The notes under the pieces were generated by a model. The model was not told the origin of the DNA and did no database searches. It was given only the letters and a program-made list of their open reading frames with translations. Positions 25,772 through 33,732 of a stretch of 64,000 nucleotides of DNA are shown in pieces. Source of the DNA: a bacterium (lineage in GTDB: Bacteria; Patescibacteriota; Gracilibacteria; JAUYGZ01); the NCBI GenBank assembly GCA_030690415.1, contig JAUYGZ010000011.1, positions 70,269 to 134,268 on the forward strand, read 5' to 3'. How positions within the stretch are numbered: position 1 is the first letter of the stretch; each line of letters begins with the position of its first letter. A program made the translations under genes and the position numbers.

Positions 25772-25799
25772 GTAGAGACGCATTGCAATGCGTCTCTAC
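25772..25799. repeat. Perfect 28-bp palindrome (intergenic repeat)
   Basis: The left arm GTAGAGACGCATTG and its exact inverse complement make a 28-bp perfect palindrome. A degenerate copy lies at 4367-4394 and a half-copy (CGTCTCTACG) at about 25808-25817. Very similar palindromes ending GCGTCTCTAC are known as dispersed repeats in many bacterial genomes, from general knowledge. Confidence 0.9.
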
Positions 25800-25876
25800 A
25801 AAAAACACAAAACGTCTCTACGCACACACACCGCGGCCCTACCTGTCCGACACCGCTTTTGAAATACCGAACACGC

Positions 25877-27118
25877 TCAGTCACGCAGTGACGGAAAATA
25901 TCGGCAGAATAACAGTTTCCCCCCATCGAGATCGATGGTGGTTTCAAGCTCACGATTGACCAGGAGACCTATCTTTGGCGAGTATTCAGCGAAAAATTTT
26001 TTCATAGAATGAGGGATTTCCGGCTGTTTGAGAGTCAGATATTTTACTTCGCATGGGATAATTCGATCACCGACTTCCATTACAAAATCGATTTCATCAG
26101 CTTGTTTGGTACGCCAATAGGCTATCCTCCCCTCCGGTGATTTTTGATCATAAAGGGCGAGAAAAACAAAGTTCTGAAACAAATACCCTTTTTCTGATGC
26201 CTTAAGCTCTCTGGAAAACACTCCTGTAGCAAAATTTCGGAGTCCGAGATCCGTGAAATAGTACACTGGTGATTTCGTGATTTCTTTACGAACATTCCTG
26301 AAATAGGGGGTGACCCGATGAATCATGCAGGTCTTCTCAAGCAACCACAGATACTCTTGAATGGTTGGCAAACTGATCCCCAACGTACGCGAAAGCTCAG
26401 CCGCATGCAGCATCTGGCCCACCTGAGCGGCGAGCAACCTGAACAACTGAGAAAAATGATGGGTCTTCCGGACCTGTAACAGAAAAGCGATATCTCTCTC
26501 GAGATAGCTCTGGTAAATTTCCTGGATGATGGCTAGCTTTTCTTCCAGTGTCGGAGCCAGAATGACTCGCGGGTAGCCGCCAAACTGAAGATATTCTTCG
26601 ACAAAGAGCTCCATTTTTTGTGGATCCACCGAAAGAAACTCACGATGACGATGCTGATAGCGATACTCCGTCCGATAATCCACGAATTCTTCAAATGAGA
26701 CAGTCGAGAGCTCAAATACGCGCTTTCTTCCGGCGAGAGACTCATGCACACGCTCTTTGAGCTCCATGCTGCCAGAGCCGGAGACAATGAACTTATAGGG
26801 AAGTCCCATATCGTAGAGCCCTTTTAAAAACACTCCTGAGTCCTCTTTCCGCTGAATTTCATCAATAAAAACAAAGCCTTTTTGTTTTCCCAATTCGAGC
26901 TCTATTTTCCTGATCAATTTGCTTTGGGAGGAAAGGTGCTGAGCATCATCTTCAATATCAAGATTGAGCCAGAGAGCCTTGTGTTGCTTCTCCCGCAGTT
27001 CCTGGAAAATTTCCCGCATCACGGTCGTCTTTCCCGCTTGGCGCGGTCCGATAATGACCGTGATTTCCGGCTGTTCCAGGTGTTTTCTCAGCTCCAAAAT
27101 AATCTTTCTCTTAATCAT
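25877..27118 (-). CDS. AAA+ ATPase of the DUF4143/COG1373 type, second copy
   Basis: A 413-residue paralogue of the ATPase at 20085. Walker A GPRQAGKTT (about 24-32), Walker B FVFIDEIQ, sensor VSGSGSMEL, a winged-helix segment (LSRTLGISLPTIQEYLWLLEKT) and a C-terminal DUF4143 domain with YWRTKQADEIDFVMEV and CEVKYL. The Asp/Glu/Lys pattern of a restriction-endonuclease-like core is better preserved here than in the first copy. A/T-rich inverted repeats sit directly upstream. The function is unproven; it may be a selfish or defence-related gene. Confidence 0.9.
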   Translation of the reverse strand: MIKRKIILELRKHLEQPEITVIIGPRQAGKTTVMREIFQELREKQHKALWLNLDIEDDAQHLSSQSKLIRKIELELGKQKGFVFIDEIQRKEDSGVFLKGLYDMGLPYKFIVSGSGSMELKERVHESLAGRKRVFELSTVSFEEFVDYRTEYRYQHRHREFLSVDPQKMELFVEEYLQFGGYPRVILAPTLEEKLAIIQEIYQSYLERDIAFLLQVRKTHHFSQLFRLLAAQVGQMLHAAELSRTLGISLPTIQEYLWLLEKTCMIHRVTPYFRNVRKEITKSPVYYFTDLGLRNFATGVFSRELKASEKGYLFQNFVFLALYDQKSPEGRIAYWRTKQADEIDFVMEVGDRIIPCEVKYLTLKQPEIPHSMKKFFAEYSPKIGLLVNRELETTIDLDGGKLLFCRYFPSLRD

Positions 27119-27130
27119 AGTTTGTGAATA

Positions 27131-27163
27131 GTTATACTATTCTATAAGTATAGTTTAACTATA
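27131..27163. promoter_or_regulatory. Operator-like palindromes upstream of the second DUF4143 ATPase
   Basis: TATAGTT-T-AACTATA (27149-27163) is a perfect 7+1+7 palindrome. Further half-sites (GTTATACTAT at 27131-27140, AAGTATAG at 27146-27153) lie between it and the start at 27118. The region also contains -10-like TATACT and TATAAC on the minus strand. Confidence 0.6.
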
Positions 27164-27195
27164 GTACGCTTGACGCCATTTCGCAAGCAGATTCT

Positions 27196-27423
27196 CTACG
27201 GCAAATCCATCCCCCCTTTCCCCCAGGGGTGACATCGCAGCAGCCTTTTTAGAGTTCTCCAGACACCTTTCACCACACCATACTTCTCCACCGCCTGTCG
27301 GCTATAGTGGCTGCAGCTGGGAGTGAAGAGACATTGGTTCGCGCCAAGAACCCTCAGCAATCCTTTGTCCGGAGCAAGAAAGCGCTGATAAAAGGAAATG
27401 AACTGCAAATACAGGGCTTTCAT
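27196..27423 (-). CDS. yidD: Membrane protein insertion efficiency factor YidD
   Basis: A 75-residue protein with the complete YidD signature: FYQRFLAP, CLFTPSCSHYSRQAVEKYG, then RLLRCHPWGKGGMDLP. Members are amphipathic membrane-associated proteins that help YidC-dependent insertion. The gene begins 3 bp after lepB, so the two export-related genes form an operon. No rnpA or yidC is nearby, unlike the usual rpmH-rnpA-yidD-yidC order. Confidence 0.96.
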   Translation of the reverse strand: MKALYLQFISFYQRFLAPDKGLLRVLGANQCLFTPSCSHYSRQAVEKYGVVKGVWRTLKRLLRCHPWGKGGMDLP

Positions 27424-27426
27424 TTC

Positions 27427-28059
27427 TTATTCCAAAGCATTAAACACAGTGGTTCCCGGCATCAGCCTAATCTCCGGTAGGGGGTACACGACCACTCTAG
27501 TCTTCCCCTGGATCTGATTCAGCGTGACAAAAGGATCTGGTTTATTATCCTGGTCATACCAGGACCTTGAGTCAGAGCTTCCCTTTCGATTATCCCCCAG
27601 GACGAAGTATTTCCCCTTGGGGACGGTGTATGTCTTGTCATCATTTGGACACACCTGCATATGAGGAACGATACAGGATTTCAATTCGTCATCAAGATAG
27701 GTTTCATCCAGCTTTTGCCCATTCACGTACACATCGCCTTCATGAAGGCGGACCGTGTCGCCGGGAGTCCCGATAATGCGCTTGATGTAGTACTCATCCT
27801 GATGACTCGGGGGATGAAAGACAATAACATCGCCTCTCTGAGGTTCACCGAAAAGGTATTCCAGCTTCGTGACGATGATATACTCCCCATTCGCGAGTGT
27901 ATGCACCATGGAGTTTCCGATCACCTGAAAAGGAGCCGCGACAACTTTTTGCACGAAAAAAAACAGAACGATGATGACCACACTATTGATCAGCACATCA
28001 ATAATGAAGCGCAGAAATCCTTCTTGAGGGATCGACCTGTGGGGATGCCTAGAGGCCAT
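27427..28059 (-). CDS. lepB: Signal peptidase I
   Basis: Cleaves signal peptides from exported proteins at the outer face of the membrane. The 210-residue protein has one N-terminal membrane segment (about 17-37), catalytic Ser50 in GNSMVHTL, catalytic Lys93 in YYIKRIIGTPGD, and box E GDNRKGSSDSR. The frame is open upstream, but the ATG at 28059 gives a normal short cytoplasmic start. Many large exported proteins in this window would depend on it. Co-transcribed with yidD. Confidence 0.96.
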   Translation of the reverse strand: MASRHPHRSIPQEGFLRFIIDVLINSVVIIVLFFFVQKVVAAPFQVIGNSMVHTLANGEYIIVTKLEYLFGEPQRGDVIVFHPPSHQDEYYIKRIIGTPGDTVRLHEGDVYVNGQKLDETYLDDELKSCIVPHMQVCPNDDKTYTVPKGKYFVLGDNRKGSSDSRSWYDQDNKPDPFVTLNQIQGKTRVVVYPLPEIRLMPGTTVFNALE

Positions 28060-28192
28060 AAAGTGGAAAACAACTGATTTAGTATACCAGGATAAGACAC
28101 AGAAACAACGAAGGAACAGGATTTTCGGATTCTCTTGAAGAAAAGCGGTTTCTGAGTACAATAACGGTACTGTCCTGAAGGATAGTTTTCAT

Positions 28193-28270
28193 GGCGGATG
28201 TAGCTCAGTTGGTTAGAGCATCGGGTTGTGGTTCCGAGGGTCGTGGGTTCGAGCCCCATCATCCGCCCCA
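28193..28270 (+). tRNA. tRNA-His (anticodon GTG)
   Basis: Cloverleaf with acceptor GCGGATG/CATCCGC and an extra 5' G (position -1, base 28193) opposite C73, the hallmark of tRNA-His. Anticodon GTG is at 28228-28230; T loop TTCGAGC; CCA encoded. Confidence 0.97.
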
Positions 28271-28280
28271 TCGTCGTTCT

Positions 28281-28367
28281 GAATCCGAATCGTTTCAGAT
28301 CCTCTTGCAGAGGCTCTTTCACTTTTCGGATTCAAACTCCTCTTCCAAAAAACGTTCCCACGTTTTT
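28281..28367 (+). terminator. Nested hairpins after tRNA-His, possible terminator
   Basis: GAATCCGA (28281-28288) pairs with TCGGATTC (28326-28333) around an inner hairpin CCTCT-TGC-AGAGG. A second hairpin AAAAACGT-TCCC-ACGTTTTT (28348-28367) ends in Ts. Likely transcript end of the tRNA. Confidence 0.5.
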
Positions 28368-28463
28368 CGGGACTCCTCCTACTCCCCTCTCGCTCCACTC
28401 GCCATCTCCCCTTTTTACTCCGTGCCCCTTATCTTTCTCTCCAGCTTCGAATGGCGCTGTCCA

Positions 28464-28505
28464 CAACTCTCAACTCTTAACTCCAAACTCCGAACTCCGA
28501 ACTCT
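28464..28505. repeat. Six degenerate 7-bp tandem repeats at the end of the methyltransferase gene
   Basis: Units CAACTCT, CAACTCT, TAACTCC, AAACTCC, GAACTCC, GAACTCT. The repeat runs across the stop codon of the rlmD-like gene and encodes its last residues. Confidence 0.9.
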
Positions 28506-30026
28506 CTCTAAAGTGACCACCGTCTCCACGTGGTGTGTCTGGGGAAAAAGATCGAGTGGCTGGATTTTGCCAACCTCGTATCCTTTCTTCCGAAATTCCA
28601 AAAGATCTCTGGCCAGGGTCGCGGGATTACAGGAGACATAGATGACCCTCTGGGGCATGAGACTGATGATCTTATGCAAGGTTTTATCTGGAATACCTGC
28701 TCTGGGGGGATCGAGGATGAGGAGATCAGGGTGTAGGTATTTGTTTCGCTGAGCGAAGAGGAGCACCTTCACATCTCCACAGAAATAATCACAGTTGGCG
28801 AGCTTGTTGATCCGGGCATTTTCACGGGCATCATCGATAGCTTCCTTCAGAATCTCCATCCCGACCACTGCCCGAGCCTTTCTGGCGAGGTACTGGCCAA
28901 TGGTTCCGGTACCGCAGTAGAGGTCGAGGATCTTTTCATGGCCTTTCAGATCCGCCAGGTCTCTCACGACGTCATAGAGCTTCTCGGCCGCGAGTGTATT
29001 CGTCTGAAAAAAAGAAAAGGGTGAGATCTTAAACTGTAAACCGCCGAGTTCTTCAAGGATGTAGTCACGGCCGAAGAGGACCCTGATCTTCTTATTGGAG
29101 TGTCCGGCATAGCTGATGGCTTTTCCAAAGTTCACGGTGTGGATCACACTCTGGAGTTTTTCTCCCAGCACTTCGCGGAGCTCTTCAGCTAGATGCTGAT
29201 GGATCTCCTGCCCCGGCCGGGTGACAAAATTAATCATCCACTCCCCCGTCTTCACCCCTCTTCTGACGATCAAAAACTGCCAGAATCCATCGGGGTTTTT
29301 ATCAAAGTCAAAGGGCTCCCATTCGGTCATACGGACATAGCGTCTTATGACATCCAGCACAGCGGGAAACTGCGGGTCAAAAATCACACAGGATTCCACT
29401 GGAATGATAGAGTGAAACTTACCTCGCTCTCGAAATCCAAAGTCAACATGCCCAGCAGCATTGTGGCCGAAGGACATCTCCACTTTGTTCCGATAAAACC
29501 ATGGATCGGGTGAAGGGATGATAGGCAATACCTTCACATCAGGCATTTTCCCGATTCGCTCCAGGGTTTCTTTCACCTGTTCTTCTTTCACTTTCAGCTG
29601 CTCTTCATAGCTCAGGTTTTGCCAGAGGCAACCGCCGCAAGAAGGGGTCTTTTCATTGATGACTTTCGAGGTGGCAAAGTAGGGGCATTTGGCTTCCACC
29701 ACATTCGGAGACTCCTGGAGCACCGCCTCGACCCGGGCCACCACATACTGAGGTTTTTTCTTCACCACCATCACCTGAAGTCTTTGTCCGGGAATGCCTC
29801 TCTCAACAAAAACCCGGAGTCGTCCTGTTTCGCCTGACTCTTGTCCACTGGTGTCCTTCAAGGGGACCTGATAAATCCCCAAACCAAGTCCTCCCAGGAC
29901 GAGCTTTTCGATGAGCACCTCGATGACTTCACCTTTGCGAATACTCTTCACCGCAGGTGAGCGCTCTTCTCTCCTACCTGAAGTCGCTCGCGGCCTCGAG
30001 GCAAAACGTTTCTGAAGTTTATGCAT
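28470..30026 (-). CDS. rlmD: 23S rRNA (uracil-C5)-methyltransferase, RlmD/TrmA family
   Basis: SAM-dependent RNA m5U methyltransferase. Order in 518 residues: basic start (1-25); TRAM domain (about 28-105); Fe-S cluster Cys set (CPYF, SCGGC, ESCVIF); central domain; Rossmann methyltransferase with KILDLYCGTGTIG, LDPPRAG, catalytic Cys in YVSCNPATLARDL and general base Glu in HHVETVV. The four Cys ligands suggest the RlmD/RlmC side rather than TrmA; the exact uridine modified cannot be read from sequence. The final residues VRSSEFGVKS come from 7-bp repeats that overrun the native C-terminus. Confidence 0.88.
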   Translation of the reverse strand: MHKLQKRFASRPRATSGRREERSPAVKSIRKGEVIEVLIEKLVLGGLGLGIYQVPLKDTSGQESGETGRLRVFVERGIPGQRLQVMVVKKKPQYVVARVEAVLQESPNVVEAKCPYFATSKVINEKTPSCGGCLWQNLSYEEQLKVKEEQVKETLERIGKMPDVKVLPIIPSPDPWFYRNKVEMSFGHNAAGHVDFGFRERGKFHSIIPVESCVIFDPQFPAVLDVIRRYVRMTEWEPFDFDKNPDGFWQFLIVRRGVKTGEWMINFVTRPGQEIHQHLAEELREVLGEKLQSVIHTVNFGKAISYAGHSNKKIRVLFGRDYILEELGGLQFKISPFSFFQTNTLAAEKLYDVVRDLADLKGHEKILDLYCGTGTIGQYLARKARAVVGMEILKEAIDDARENARINKLANCDYFCGDVKVLLFAQRNKYLHPDLLILDPPRAGIPDKTLHKIISLMPQRVIYVSCNPATLARDLLEFRKKGYEVGKIQPLDLFPQTHHVETVVTLERVRSSEFGVKS

Positions 30027-30192
30027 AAAGAAAGCGATCGGATAGATAACGATCGTGAGTCTTTATACCAAAGGAAGCAAAAATCCGCAAGCGCAATAAT
30101 GATCAACATATCTCAGGACGAAGTCAATCAGAAGCAGCTGAGATTAGGAGTCGTGACCGCTACAATGCCCCTAAAGATCAAAAAAGATATCT

Positions 30193-30492
30193 ATGGTGTA
30201 TTCCAATAAAGGTCCGAAAGTGATACTCCTCACAGCTATTGTCGTGGTGATTTTACTCGTGGCCAGCTTCGCTCTTTTCGGGAATCAACTCGGAACCATT
30301 TTTCAGCTACGAAGCCTGACCAGCCAGGTCACCAAACCCGGAAGCCTGCCTCTGGCTACCCTTCCTGATCTGGCGGTCTTGTCCAGTGAATTACAAAACC
30401 TTTTTGATTCGCATCAGTTGGGAGATAAGACCATTCCCGAGCGGCGTCAGGCTACCCAAGATGCTCTTGATCTTCTCTTCCCTGAATTATAG
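30193..30492 (+). CDS. Small membrane-anchored or secreted protein, function unknown
   Basis: A 99-residue protein with one N-terminal hydrophobic segment (about 8-29, VILLTAIVVVILLVASFALF) and a short soluble tail ending DALDLLFPEL. The tail resembles the C-terminal ends of neighbouring exported proteins (LQELQSLF...). First gene of a run of four exported proteins on the plus strand. No family is recognised. Confidence 0.65.
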   Translation: MVYSNKGPKVILLTAIVVVILLVASFALFGNQLGTIFQLRSLTSQVTKPGSLPLATLPDLAVLSSELQNLFDSHQLGDKTIPERRQATQDALDLLFPEL

Positions 30493-30499
30493 GAAATGA

Positions 30500-30588
30500 G
30501 GTTGTAGGGAGTAGGTTGTAGGGAGTAGAGCCAGCTCCAATCTCCACAACCAACAACCAACAACCAACAACCAACAACCAACAACCCC
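30500..30588. repeat. Two sets of 7-bp tandem repeats before the propeller gene
   Basis: GGTTGTA and GGGAGTA alternate twice (30500-30527). Five exact CAACCAA units and one CAACCCC follow at 30547-30588, ending two bases before the ATG at 30591. They occupy the place of a ribosome binding site. Confidence 0.92.
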
Positions 30589-30590
30589 CG

Positions 30591-33056
30591 ATGAAAAAAA
30601 TCCTCCACATTCTCGTCTTCACGCTCATCCTGGGTTCGCTGCTCGCTCTGTACCCGGCATCAGGACAGCTGGCGCGACAGTTTCTGACGGCTCAAACAGG
30701 CGGCTTCCTCGAGCTGGGCGAATTGGGGGATGCTCCTGACAGCAGAAACCACTCCGGAGTAACAATGATGGCTTATCCCGGGGTGACGGCAAATTTCCCA
30801 ACGGTTGGAGATCCCATCCTACCTGTTGGTCCGAACGGACATGGGTTCTGCCATGGCATTGGTTCACGACTAGGGAGCCTGGTCAGCAATGATGGATATG
30901 ATGCCGATGGATCCAATGTCCCTCCTGATACGGATGGGATCAAAAACATCGACCCTGTAACAAACAACTTTGACCAAGACGAATCAGGCAGATCAAGCGG
31001 CGGCGACGATAGCCTGACCTTGACGGACAGCTGGACCATGTGTCAGCCGGCAACGATTACAATCACCGGAGTAGCATTCCCACCTGCGCAGGTCGTCAAT
31101 GTCTGGTTCGATTGGAATAGAGATGGTGATTGGAGTGACGACGCAGTCCCAGGTTCAGCAGGATGCTCAAGCGACGAGTGGGCGGTGCGAAACCTGACGG
31201 TAGGTCCCGGACCATTCACGATTTCACCCACGGTTCTCCCCGTGGGAGGGGTGGGAGAGATTTGGGCGAGGGTGACCTTATCTGATCAGCCGGTTGATAT
31301 CTTTGATCCGGTCTACGGACCCCTCGGAGGCCAAAGCGTGGGTTGTTTCGCCGACGGAGAAACCGAGGATTTTTTGATGACTCCTCAGGCAGGCACTGGT
31401 GGAGATACAGGAGGAGGTACCACTGGCGGTGGTGGTGCTGGCGGAGGAGCTCAGACCTGTCCTCCCGTTCAGCAGGCATCCGGGACGGTGGCAAAAAGCG
31501 GATCAGAATTCATGGTTAATACCGAAGCGGCTCAAATGCAGCTGAATACGTCGATCACTATGAATGCAAGTCATCAGTCAGTAATGGTGTGGGAAAGTAG
31601 TGGCTTGGACTCCTTATATGACATCATGGCCCAGCGCTATGATAGCTCCGGAAATCCCCTAGGGGCTGAGTTAGTTGTCAATTCAATCACTTCCAATGCG
31701 CAAAGCAACCCCGACATCGGAATAGCCAACAACGGCAATTTCGTCGTTACTTGGGAAAGCATCGAATTCAACGGAGACCGTCCCGACATCAAGGCCCGTC
31801 GTTTTGACAGCGCAGGAAATCCTTTTGGAGATGAGTTTTTAGTCAATACCAATGTCGCTTCCTTCAATAAGGAACGGCCTGAGATCACCGTTGCTTCAGA
31901 CGGACGATTTGTGATTACCTGGCAGAGCAATGGCCAGGATGGAGACGTGACCGGAGTGTATGCTCGACGCTTCGACAGTAGCGGAAATCCGGTCGGTAAC
32001 GAATTTCAGGTTAACACCGTGACGACGAACGCTCAGCAGTATCCTGACGTGGCGATCGGCGACAATGGCGACTTTATCATCGTCTGGGAAAGCTATGATC
32101 AGGAAACCGGTTCAATACCCAAGACAGATGCCAGTGCCGGGATTTTTGCCCGCCGTTACAGTCCTGCTGGGGCAGCAATCGACCCCACAGAATTTCAGGT
32201 GAACACAACCATTTTTGGAGCTCAGCAAAGGCCCGTTGTCGCTGGAGATACGGATCTTTTCGTAGTTGCTTGGGAGAGTCTTAGCCAGGATGGTGACAAT
32301 TTTGGTATCTTTGCCCGCCGCTTCGACAGCCAGGGGGGTCCTCTGAGTGCCGAATTTCAGGTCAATTCTTATTCCACCAATGCCCAGGCCAATGCTACGA
32401 TCGACATAAATAGCTCTGGTGACTTCGTGATCGCTTGGGACAGCTTTGACCAGATCGGACAGAGCTTCGAAATCTACGCCAAAGCCTACGCCTCCGATGG
32501 ATCACCTATTGGCAGCATTCAGCAGGTCAATACTTTCACCACTGATGTTCAGCGCTTTCCGAGTATCTCCTTCGGCCAGACTCAATTTGTCGTCGCCTGG
32601 GAAAGCAAAGACAGTGTCCCAGCATACTATGACGTATTTGCCCAGCGCTTCGACTTCACCCTCACGACCCCTCCTCAAGGGCCTACGGAGTGTTCCGATG
32701 GTGTCGACAATGCTGATCCGGAAGACACTCTGATTGATGCCGCTGATCCAGCTTGTCTCGTTTCCGGAAGCTATTGTCCTACCCTTGATGACGAGACGGA
32801 CCAGGCATCAGGAGCTCCAGAATGTTCTGATGGGGTAGATAATGCAGATCCTGAGGATACCCTTATTGATCTTGCTGACCCCGGTTGTTCTAATGCAAAT
32901 GATAATGACGAAACAGACTCCATTGTAACTCCTCCTTCGGGCACCCTGCTTCAGGAGCTGCAAAGCCTTTTTACCAGCTATATCGGGAATACCCCTGAAG
33001 GGCGACTCAAGATCATTTATTTTTTCCTTCTCAATACAGCTTTCCCTAGACTCTGA
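30591..33056 (+). CDS. Secreted GEVED and seven-bladed beta-propeller-like protein
   Basis: An 821-residue exported protein. Signal peptide (MKKILHILVFTLILGSLLALYPASG). GEVED domain beginning LGDAPDSRNH (about 45-265), closely similar to that at the start of the window. A Gly/Thr linker is followed by seven repeats of about 50 residues (about 300-695) with the pattern DFVVVWES...DIYARRFDSSGNPVGNEFQVNT, which suggests a seven-bladed propeller. Two CSDGVDNADPEDTLID repeats follow, then a C-terminal tail. No catalytic motif; likely adhesion or surface structure. The ATG follows a block of CAACCAA repeats, so no normal ribosome binding site is seen. Confidence 0.85.
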   Translation: MKKILHILVFTLILGSLLALYPASGQLARQFLTAQTGGFLELGELGDAPDSRNHSGVTMMAYPGVTANFPTVGDPILPVGPNGHGFCHGIGSRLGSLVSNDGYDADGSNVPPDTDGIKNIDPVTNNFDQDESGRSSGGDDSLTLTDSWTMCQPATITITGVAFPPAQVVNVWFDWNRDGDWSDDAVPGSAGCSSDEWAVRNLTVGPGPFTISPTVLPVGGVGEIWARVTLSDQPVDIFDPVYGPLGGQSVGCFADGETEDFLMTPQAGTGGDTGGGTTGGGGAGGGAQTCPPVQQASGTVAKSGSEFMVNTEAAQMQLNTSITMNASHQSVMVWESSGLDSLYDIMAQRYDSSGNPLGAELVVNSITSNAQSNPDIGIANNGNFVVTWESIEFNGDRPDIKARRFDSAGNPFGDEFLVNTNVASFNKERPEITVASDGRFVITWQSNGQDGDVTGVYARRFDSSGNPVGNEFQVNTVTTNAQQYPDVAIGDNGDFIIVWESYDQETGSIPKTDASAGIFARRYSPAGAAIDPTEFQVNTTIFGAQQRPVVAGDTDLFVVAWESLSQDGDNFGIFARRFDSQGGPLSAEFQVNSYSTNAQANATIDINSSGDFVIAWDSFDQIGQSFEIYAKAYASDGSPIGSIQQVNTFTTDVQRFPSISFGQTQFVVAWESKDSVPAYYDVFAQRFDFTLTTPPQGPTECSDGVDNADPEDTLIDAADPACLVSGSYCPTLDDETDQASGAPECSDGVDNADPEDTLIDLADPGCSNANDNDETDSIVTPPSGTLLQELQSLFTSYIGNTPEGRLKIIYFFLLNTAFPRL

Positions 33057-33074
33057 AGATAATTTCTCTCATTC

Positions 33075-33728
33075 ATGAAAAAACTGCTCGCCATCATCAC
33101 CGCACTCTCACTGTTTGCGTGGATTATTCCGATTCATGGGGATACCGTGTTGGCGCAGCAGACGCCAAAAATAACCTGCACTCCCATCAGTCAGAGCTCT
33201 CAGACCTTGACTCGTCTCAGCTGTATTTTTCAGGAGCTGACCACTCCATTCGTTAAACTTGCTGAGGTCCCTTTTCCTTTCACCGTCAACAACCTGATAA
33301 GCGTTTCTTCTCCCTACACAGGGACCCTCCAGTCGCTCTATCCCAGCACGGTTACGAACAATACCGTGTTGGTCGGGTTCGTCTTGTGGGGAAATGCACC
33401 CGCTCTGCCGGTCTTTCCAGATTCTGTCCCCTTCGATTCACTCAGGATTGTCCTCGAGACCAGCCAGCCCGTTTCCGTTCTCAAGGACATTGCCGACCAA
33501 CAGCAAATCCTGGTGAGTTACCTGTATGCCGACCCTGCCACACCTCAAAATCCAGTGGTGCAGTCTCAGGTTTTTGACCTCGAATTGGCGTTTGACGGCT
33601 CTCTTGTTCTCGAATCATTTACCCAGTACGCCACTGAAATCGGAGTCCTTCAGTTCCTTCGTCTTGCGCTGGCCTGTTACCAGAGCTCTCCCCAGGCTTG
33701 TGTAGCCGGAATGATCAGCAATCTCTAG
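33075..33728 (+). CDS. Secreted protein, function unknown
   Basis: A 217-residue protein with a clear signal peptide (MKKLLAIITALSLFAWIIPIHG, cleavage likely near GDTVLAQ). The mature part is predicted beta-rich with few motifs (PFTVNNLISVSSPYTGTLQSL) and two Cys near the C-terminus. It lies 18 bp after the propeller gene and 4 bp before the SLH gene, so the cluster is probably one operon. It may be a partner or carrier domain for its neighbours; not recognised. Confidence 0.7.
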   Translation: MKKLLAIITALSLFAWIIPIHGDTVLAQQTPKITCTPISQSSQTLTRLSCIFQELTTPFVKLAEVPFPFTVNNLISVSSPYTGTLQSLYPSTVTNNTVLVGFVLWGNAPALPVFPDSVPFDSLRIVLETSQPVSVLKDIADQQQILVSYLYADPATPQNPVVQSQVFDLELAFDGSLVLESFTQYATEIGVLQFLRLALACYQSSPQACVAGMISNL

Positions 33729-33732
33729 TTCC

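Noticed and set aside
30021-30209. A 62-codon plus-strand gene
   Set aside because: It overlaps both the rlmD-like start and the next gene, with no domain or signal; probably upstream untranslated DNA.
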